This document shows, piece after piece, positions 60,088 to 64,000 of a stretch of 64,000 nt of DNA. The translations under genes and the position numbers were made by a program. The stretch is from Thermoleophilia bacterium (GTDB lineage: Bacteria; Actinomycetota; Thermoleophilia; Solirubrobacterales; 70-9), in NCBI GenBank assembly GCA_016650125.1, contig JAENWT010000002.1, positions 1 through 64,000 on the forward strand, written 5' to 3'. Every line of letters starts with the position of its first letter. Position 1 is the stretch's first letter. Under the pieces are notes generated by a model, which saw nothing but the letters and a program-made list of their open reading frames with translations, was not told where the DNA came from and did no database searches.

Positions 60088-61101
60088 TCAGGGCTCGATG
60101 TGGACCACGAGCTTGCCGGTGTTCTCGCCGGCGAAGAGCATGTTGAGGGCGCGCGGCAGTTCCTCGAAGCCTTCGACGACGGTCTGCTCTGACTTGAGCT
60201 TGCCTTCGCTGACCCACTCGGCGAGCTGACGGATCCCTTCACCGAAACGGGGGTAGTAGTCGAGGATGATGAATCCCTGCAGCTTGACCCGCTGGATCAG
60301 CAGGTTGCCGAAGGAGCGGGGGCCGGGCGGCGGCTCGTCTTCGTTGTAGCCGGAGATCAATCCACAGAGAGCGACGCGGCCGTCCTTGTTCATCCGGGCG
60401 AAGACTGCTTCCATGATCTCGCCGCCGACGTTCTCGAAGTCGACATCGATCCCGCTCGGGGTTGCCGCTTTGAGCTGGGCTCGCCAGTCATCGGCCTTGT
60501 AGTCGACGGCGGCGTCGAAGCCGAGCTCGTCGATCAGCCAGGCACACTTTTCCGGTCCACCGGCGATGCCGACGACCCGGGCGCCCTTCAGCTTGGCGAG
60601 CTGGCCGGCGACTGAGCCGACCGCACCCGCGGCGGCAGAGACGACCACGGTCTCGCCTTCCTTGGGTTCGCCGATCTCGAGCATGCCGAAGTAGGCGGTG
60701 AGGCCGGTCATGCCGAGCGTGCCGAGGATCGCCGAGGGCGGAGCGTTGACACCTTCGGGCACCAGCATCAGCGGTTGCTCGTCGCTGACGACGATGTAGT
60801 CCTGCCAGCCGGTCAGGCCGTTGACCTGTGCGCCGACGGGGAAGTTCTCGTTGTTGGACTCGACGACTTCGCCGAGGCCGAGCGCGCGCATGACCTCGCC
60901 GATCGCCACCGGTGGCAGGTAGGTCGGTTCCTCGCCGATCCAGGTGCGGTTGGTCGGGTCGACCGAGATCCACTTGACGTTGACCAGTGCCTCTCCCTCA
61001 CCGATCTCCGGGCGTGGTTCCGTGACGAGGTCGAAGGTGCCCTCGTCGACGGGTCCCGAGGGACGTTCAGCGAGCAGAAAGCGGCGGTTCTCGTTTGTCA
61101 T
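60088..61101 (-). CDS. NADPH-dependent MDR-family reductase (curcumin reductase/CurA-like)
   Basis: 337 residues, zinc-free medium-chain family. KWISVDPTNRTWIGEEPTYL at the N-terminus, GLTGWQDYIVVSDEQPLMLV, LGTLGMTGLTAYFGMLEIGE, the nucleotide motif VSAAAGAVGSVAGQLAKLKG, and VDFENVGGEIMEAVFARMNK. These are the blocks of YncB/CurA and leukotriene B4 dehydrogenase-like enzymes. Reduces an alpha,beta-unsaturated carbonyl compound with NADPH. Single gene. Confidence 0.9.
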   Translation of the reverse strand: MTNENRRFLLAERPSGPVDEGTFDLVTEPRPEIGEGEALVNVKWISVDPTNRTWIGEEPTYLPPVAIGEVMRALGLGEVVESNNENFPVGAQVNGLTGWQDYIVVSDEQPLMLVPEGVNAPPSAILGTLGMTGLTAYFGMLEIGEPKEGETVVVSAAAGAVGSVAGQLAKLKGARVVGIAGGPEKCAWLIDELGFDAAVDYKADDWRAQLKAATPSGIDVDFENVGGEIMEAVFARMNKDGRVALCGLISGYNEDEPPPGPRSFGNLLIQRVKLQGFIILDYYPRFGEGIRQLAEWVSEGKLKSEQTVVEGFEELPRALNMLFAGENTGKLVVHIEP

Positions 61102-61171
61102 ACCCCCATCCTAGGTCAGACCGGTCTCGATCCCGCCGGGAACCCCGGTGAGCAACGCGTATCTTCCGTGT

Positions 61172-61750
61172 ATGAGAGTGCGCATCGCCACCACCGATGA
61201 TCTGGAGGGCATCGCCGAGACGCTGACCTCTGCCTTCGAAGCGGACCCGCTGTGGGGTTGGGCGTTCCCGGAACGGGCAGGACTTCACGCCTGGTGGCGT
61301 TTCTTCGCCGGCAGTGCGCTGCGTTACCCGTGGACCTGGATCGCCGACGACTACGCCTCGGTCGCGGTCTGGATCCCGCCGGGTGGCATCGAGCTGACCG
61401 CGGAAGAAGAGGCCGCCATGGGACCGTTGCTGACCGACCTGCTCGGACCGCGGGCCGACGAGGTGACGCGGCTGATCGAAGCCTTCGACGAGAACCATCC
61501 CACCGAGCGGCCGCACTATTACCTGAGCCTGCTCGGCACCCACGCCTCGCAGCGCGGCAAGGGACTGGGCATGGCGCTGCTTGCCGAGAACCTGGCGACG
61601 ATCGACACCGAGCGCGCGCCGGCTTATCTCGAGTCGAGCAACCCGGCCAACGACGTCCGGTACGTGCGCCAGGGCTTCAACCGGATCGGCGGGTTCGACC
61701 GCCCTGACGGCGGGGCACCGGTCTCGGCGATGTGGCGGGACGCGCGTTGA
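61172..61750 (+). CDS. GNAT-family N-acetyltransferase
   Basis: 192 residues from ATG 61172. Opening MRVRIATTDDLEGIAETLTS, SVAVWIPPGGIELT in the middle, the acetyl-CoA site YYLSLLGTHASQRGKGLGMA (Q/RGxGxG/A as QRGKGLG) and LESSNPANDVRYVRQGFNRI at the end. It resembles GNAT proteins of the mycobacterial Eis-unrelated, small-molecule type. Acceptor unknown. Divergent from the reductase gene with 70 bases between. Confidence 0.85.
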   Translation: MRVRIATTDDLEGIAETLTSAFEADPLWGWAFPERAGLHAWWRFFAGSALRYPWTWIADDYASVAVWIPPGGIELTAEEEAAMGPLLTDLLGPRADEVTRLIEAFDENHPTERPHYYLSLLGTHASQRGKGLGMALLAENLATIDTERAPAYLESSNPANDVRYVRQGFNRIGGFDRPDGGAPVSAMWRDAR

Positions 61751-61759
61751 GCAGGCACT

Positions 61760-61883
61760 AGGGTACGGCCACTCCATCCGGCGCCTCGGTGTCTCCTGCT
61801 ACTCGTTCAAGGTCGGCATGAAGTGCGTCAACAAGAACGGTCACGGCTTCAAACTCATGAAGGCCCGCGCGATCAAGTTCTGA
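61760..61883 (+). pseudogene. C-terminal remnant of a secreted protein gene
   Basis: A plus-strand frame reads GVSCYSFKVGMKCVNKNGHG, then FKLMKARAIKF and a stop at 61883. The pattern C.S..+GM.C.N..GHGF...+A is the usual end of small secreted actinobacterial proteins. No start or signal peptide precedes it; the upstream part has been lost next to the GNAT gene. Confidence 0.55.
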
Positions 61884-62042
61884 AGGGCCGGCTTTGCGCG
61901 CCAGACCGGTCCGGCCTGGTGGCCGATCTGAACCGTCCTGGCAGAGTCGCCGGCGATGCTGATCTTGCCCCGCTTGATCCTCTTCAGGGTCCGCTTGGCT
62001 TTTTTGCCCTTCGCCTTGAGCGTGAGCTTGGACGTAAAGGTG
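61884..62042 (-). pseudogene. Possible remnant of a second secreted protein gene
   Basis: On the minus strand immediately after the acyl-CoA synthetase stop, a frame reads FTSKLTLKAKGKKAKRTLKR, then IKRGKISIAGDSARTVQIGH. This Lys/Ala-rich wording resembles C-terminal Ig-like repeats of secreted proteins (LKRGKYT.). There is no start codon in a sensible place. Together with 61760-61883 it marks a small deletion scar. Confidence 0.35.
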
Positions 62043-63608
62043 TCAGCGGAGGTGGGGGTGGAGGTGCTCCTCGGCCATCTTCTTCAGGCCGGTGCGGTCG
62101 ATCTTGCCGGTCGGGTTGAGCAGCATCTCGTCGATGAAGACGATTTCCTCCGGAGCCTTGTAGCCGATGCGGTCCCGGCAGAAGACGATCAGGTCGGCAC
62201 TCGTCGGCCGCTCCACGTCCGGCCGCAGCGTTACGTAGGCACGAACGGTCTCGCCGTGCACTTCATCGCGGACGCCGACGACGCCGGCCATATCGACCGC
62301 CGGGTGCTCGTCCAGCGCCCCTTCGACTTCCTGCGGGCTGATGTTGGAACCGTCGTGGACGATCACCTGCTTCTTGCGGCCGAAGAACCAGAGGTAGCCG
62401 TCCGCGTCGGAGCGGGCGAGGTCTCCCGAGTCGATCCAGCCGTCGAAGATGACCTCGTCGGTCGCTTCCGGCGCCTCCCAGTAGCCGCGCATCAGGGCGC
62501 GCGTCTTGATGAACACCCGGTCCACCGATTCGGCCTCGAGCGGCGCGCCTTCGTCGTCGCGGATATCGATCGAGTAGCCGGCGATCGGCTGGCCGATCGA
62601 ACCCTGCTTGATCGTGCCCGAGGGCGGGTTGAGCGTGGCCAGGCCGACTTCGGTCATGCCGTAGCCCTCGTCGATCGGGAAGCCGGCCTTGGCCGCGAAC
62701 TCGGTGAGCAGCTCGGTCGAAACGCTGTCGGAGCCGGAGCGGCAGACCCGCAGTGAAGAGAAGTCCTCCGGCTGGAGATCATGGTCGCGGATCAGGGCGA
62801 TCAGCGCGGCCGGGACCATTGCGATCACGGTCGGCTGGTGCTCGCGCAGCAGCGGCAGGATCTCGTGGCTATCGAAGGTGCGGGCGAGGATCACGCGGCC
62901 GCCGACGGCCAGGGTGCTGAGGGCCCATAGGAAGGAGCCGATGTGTGACATCGAGGAACCCGGCAGGAAGGCGTCCGCCGAGGTCAGCTCAAAGGCGGCG
63001 CCGGCGCTGGCGATCATCCAGCGCAGCGAGTCGTTCGAGTGGGTGACGCCCTTGGCCGGGCCGGTGCTGCCCGAAGTGAAGAAGATGGCGGCGGCGCCCT
63101 CGGGATCGGCTGGGGAAGAAGGACGCTCCGGAACCGGGCCACTGATCAGGTCTTCGAACCGCACCCCGTCCTCGCCGGTTTCGCCGCCGTAGATGATCGT
63201 TCCGTGGGTCAGTTCAGGCACGAGCCGGCTGGAGGCCAGGTCCTCGTCGCGTTCGGCGTGGGCGAGCAGCACCGACGCGCCGCTCACTTCAAGCGCGTGG
63301 TCGATCTCGTGGAAGGTGTAGCGGTAGTTGAGCGGCGTGACCACGAGGCCCGCCTTGAAGCAGGCCAGATACTGGACGAGCAGCCCGATGCGGTTAGGCA
63401 TGAGCGATGCGACCCGGTCGCCCGGCTCCAGCCCGAGCTTGAGGTAACCGGCGGCGAGCGCGGCGGATTCTTCGTCAAGTTCACGCCAGGACATTTGGCG
63501 CTCGGCGGACACGATCGCGAGGTCGTCCGGAGCCGATGCGAGTCCGATCGAGAGCAGGTCCGGTAGCGGCGGCGCCGACTGGTCGAGGGGAGTACCGATG
63601 GTCGGCAT
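62043..63608 (-). CDS. Acyl-CoA synthetase (AMP-forming, class I adenylate-forming)
   Basis: 521 residues. P-loop-like FFTSGSTGPAKGVTHSN (A3), YGMTEVGLATLNPPSGTIKQ (A5), GWIDSGDLARSDADGYLWFF (A7), GRKKQVIVHDGSNISPQEVE (A8) and LNPTGKIDRTGLKK with the catalytic Lys (A10). The overall plan fits medium- or long-chain fatty acid or aromatic acid CoA ligases. It activates a carboxylic acid with ATP and CoA. It could feed the acyl-CoA oxidase 10 kb away, but that is inference. Confidence 0.9.
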   Translation of the reverse strand: MPTIGTPLDQSAPPLPDLLSIGLASAPDDLAIVSAERQMSWRELDEESAALAAGYLKLGLEPGDRVASLMPNRIGLLVQYLACFKAGLVVTPLNYRYTFHEIDHALEVSGASVLLAHAERDEDLASSRLVPELTHGTIIYGGETGEDGVRFEDLISGPVPERPSSPADPEGAAAIFFTSGSTGPAKGVTHSNDSLRWMIASAGAAFELTSADAFLPGSSMSHIGSFLWALSTLAVGGRVILARTFDSHEILPLLREHQPTVIAMVPAALIALIRDHDLQPEDFSSLRVCRSGSDSVSTELLTEFAAKAGFPIDEGYGMTEVGLATLNPPSGTIKQGSIGQPIAGYSIDIRDDEGAPLEAESVDRVFIKTRALMRGYWEAPEATDEVIFDGWIDSGDLARSDADGYLWFFGRKKQVIVHDGSNISPQEVEGALDEHPAVDMAGVVGVRDEVHGETVRAYVTLRPDVERPTSADLIVFCRDRIGYKAPEEIVFIDEMLLNPTGKIDRTGLKKMAEEHLHPHLR

Positions 63609-63685
63609 CGCCGAATCCTACGCGACACACTTGGAAACGTGACCGGCGCGAATTACACGATCGATGGCGGCTTGTTGAAGACGGT

Positions 63686-64000
63686 CTAGATCGCGATCCC
63701 GGAACTTTCTATGACGGTCCTCTCCGGCGGCAGGTGGAAGTGCACCGAAGCGCTTGTTGCGTTTCGGTACATGACCGTGAAGAGCCGCTTGCGCCACTCG
63801 GCCATTTCGACCTCGCCGCCGGTCGAGACCATCAGGTTCGACACGTAGTAGTAGGCATCGTCGACATCGATCGGACCGTCGGCTGGCACGGTGCCCGGCG
63901 CCCCGTTGGCCAGACGCAGCAGGGCAGGCACGTCAGGAACGTCCAGGAAGCCGAGCCTGATGGTCAGGTGGTTCAAGCCGTCGTCAGGATCGCCGAGGTC
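63686..64000 (-). CDS. Kup-type potassium transporter, C-terminal part (runs off the window)
   Basis: The last 105 residues of a protein whose 5' part lies beyond the right edge. HLTIRLGFLDVPDVPALLRL, DAYYYVSNLMVSTGGEVEMA, WRKRLFTVMYRNATSASVHF and HLPPERTVIESSGIAI match the cytoplasmic C-terminus of the KUP/HAK/KT family (F..WRK.LF..M.RN...+...F.+P..+V+E.G). The frame stays open to base 64000. Kup proteins import K+ with protons. Confidence 0.8.
   Translation of the reverse strand, partial: DLGDPDDGLNHLTIRLGFLDVPDVPALLRLANGAPGTVPADGPIDVDDAYYYVSNLMVSTGGEVEMAEWRKRLFTVMYRNATSASVHFHLPPERTVIESSGIAI

Overview
The window is a high-GC chromosome segment. The many Tat- or Sec-exported proteins, lipoproteins, a Ser/Thr kinase, a DUF2510 protein, an Excalibur protein, KatG and class A-like serine hydrolases with this amino-acid style fit an actinobacterium. 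I would guess the Thermoleophilia/Solirubrobacterales, but this is inference without a marker gene. Roughly the first 23 kb are visibly richer in A/T than the rest and look accessory; from about 39 kb on the DNA looks like ordinary, uniformly GC-rich chromosome.

Layout. Positions 1-141 are the right end of an IS3-family element. From 213 to 34765 there is a ladder of 3' fragments of a tRNA-Arg(ACG)-like gene. They all point the same way and all start in the anticodon loop: 213, 10834, 22912, 26368, 27040, 28058 (decayed) and 34635, plus tail-only remnants at 29267 and perhaps 37651. These look like attachment sites left by serial integration. The stretches between them behave like cassettes. 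0.2-10.8 kb holds a DUF4062 two-gene unit, lipoproteins and small secreted proteins. 10.8-22.9 kb holds more secreted proteins, a receptor kinase, PASTA/SHOCT/Excalibur proteins, the only tyrosine recombinase, and an RHH regulator pair. 22.9-26.4 kb holds a methyltransferase and a DUF1254/DUF1214 protein. 26.4-27.0 kb holds only a Phd/RelE-type toxin-antitoxin pair. 27.0-28.1 kb holds one hotdog-like gene. 28.1-34.6 kb holds glycerate kinase, an SDR, an M23 peptidase, a TAP-like hydrolase and a degenerate serine hydrolase. After 34.6 kb comes a secreted protein joining an aerolysin/MTX2-like region to RTX repeats, then a W..WG secreted protein and a BclA-like collagen protein.

The remainder (39-64 kb) carries metabolism and envelope functions: an alpha-hydroxyacid oxidase, an alpha/beta hydrolase with the scar of a lost cyclase domain, KatG next to two exported FAD oxidases, an HD-GYP protein, a carotenoid-oxygenase pseudogene, an ArsR-controlled metal efflux divergon, an acyl-CoA oxidase, a membrane-anchored sigma factor, a CocE/NonD-type hydrolase, a CurA-like reductase, a GNAT protein, an acyl-CoA synthetase and the end of a Kup transporter.

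The most unusual content is (i) the tRNA-fragment cassette ladder and (ii) three families of small secreted Cys-containing modules that recur across it, once as overlapping separate genes and elsewhere as fusions of the same modules, which suggests that their products work together outside the cell.
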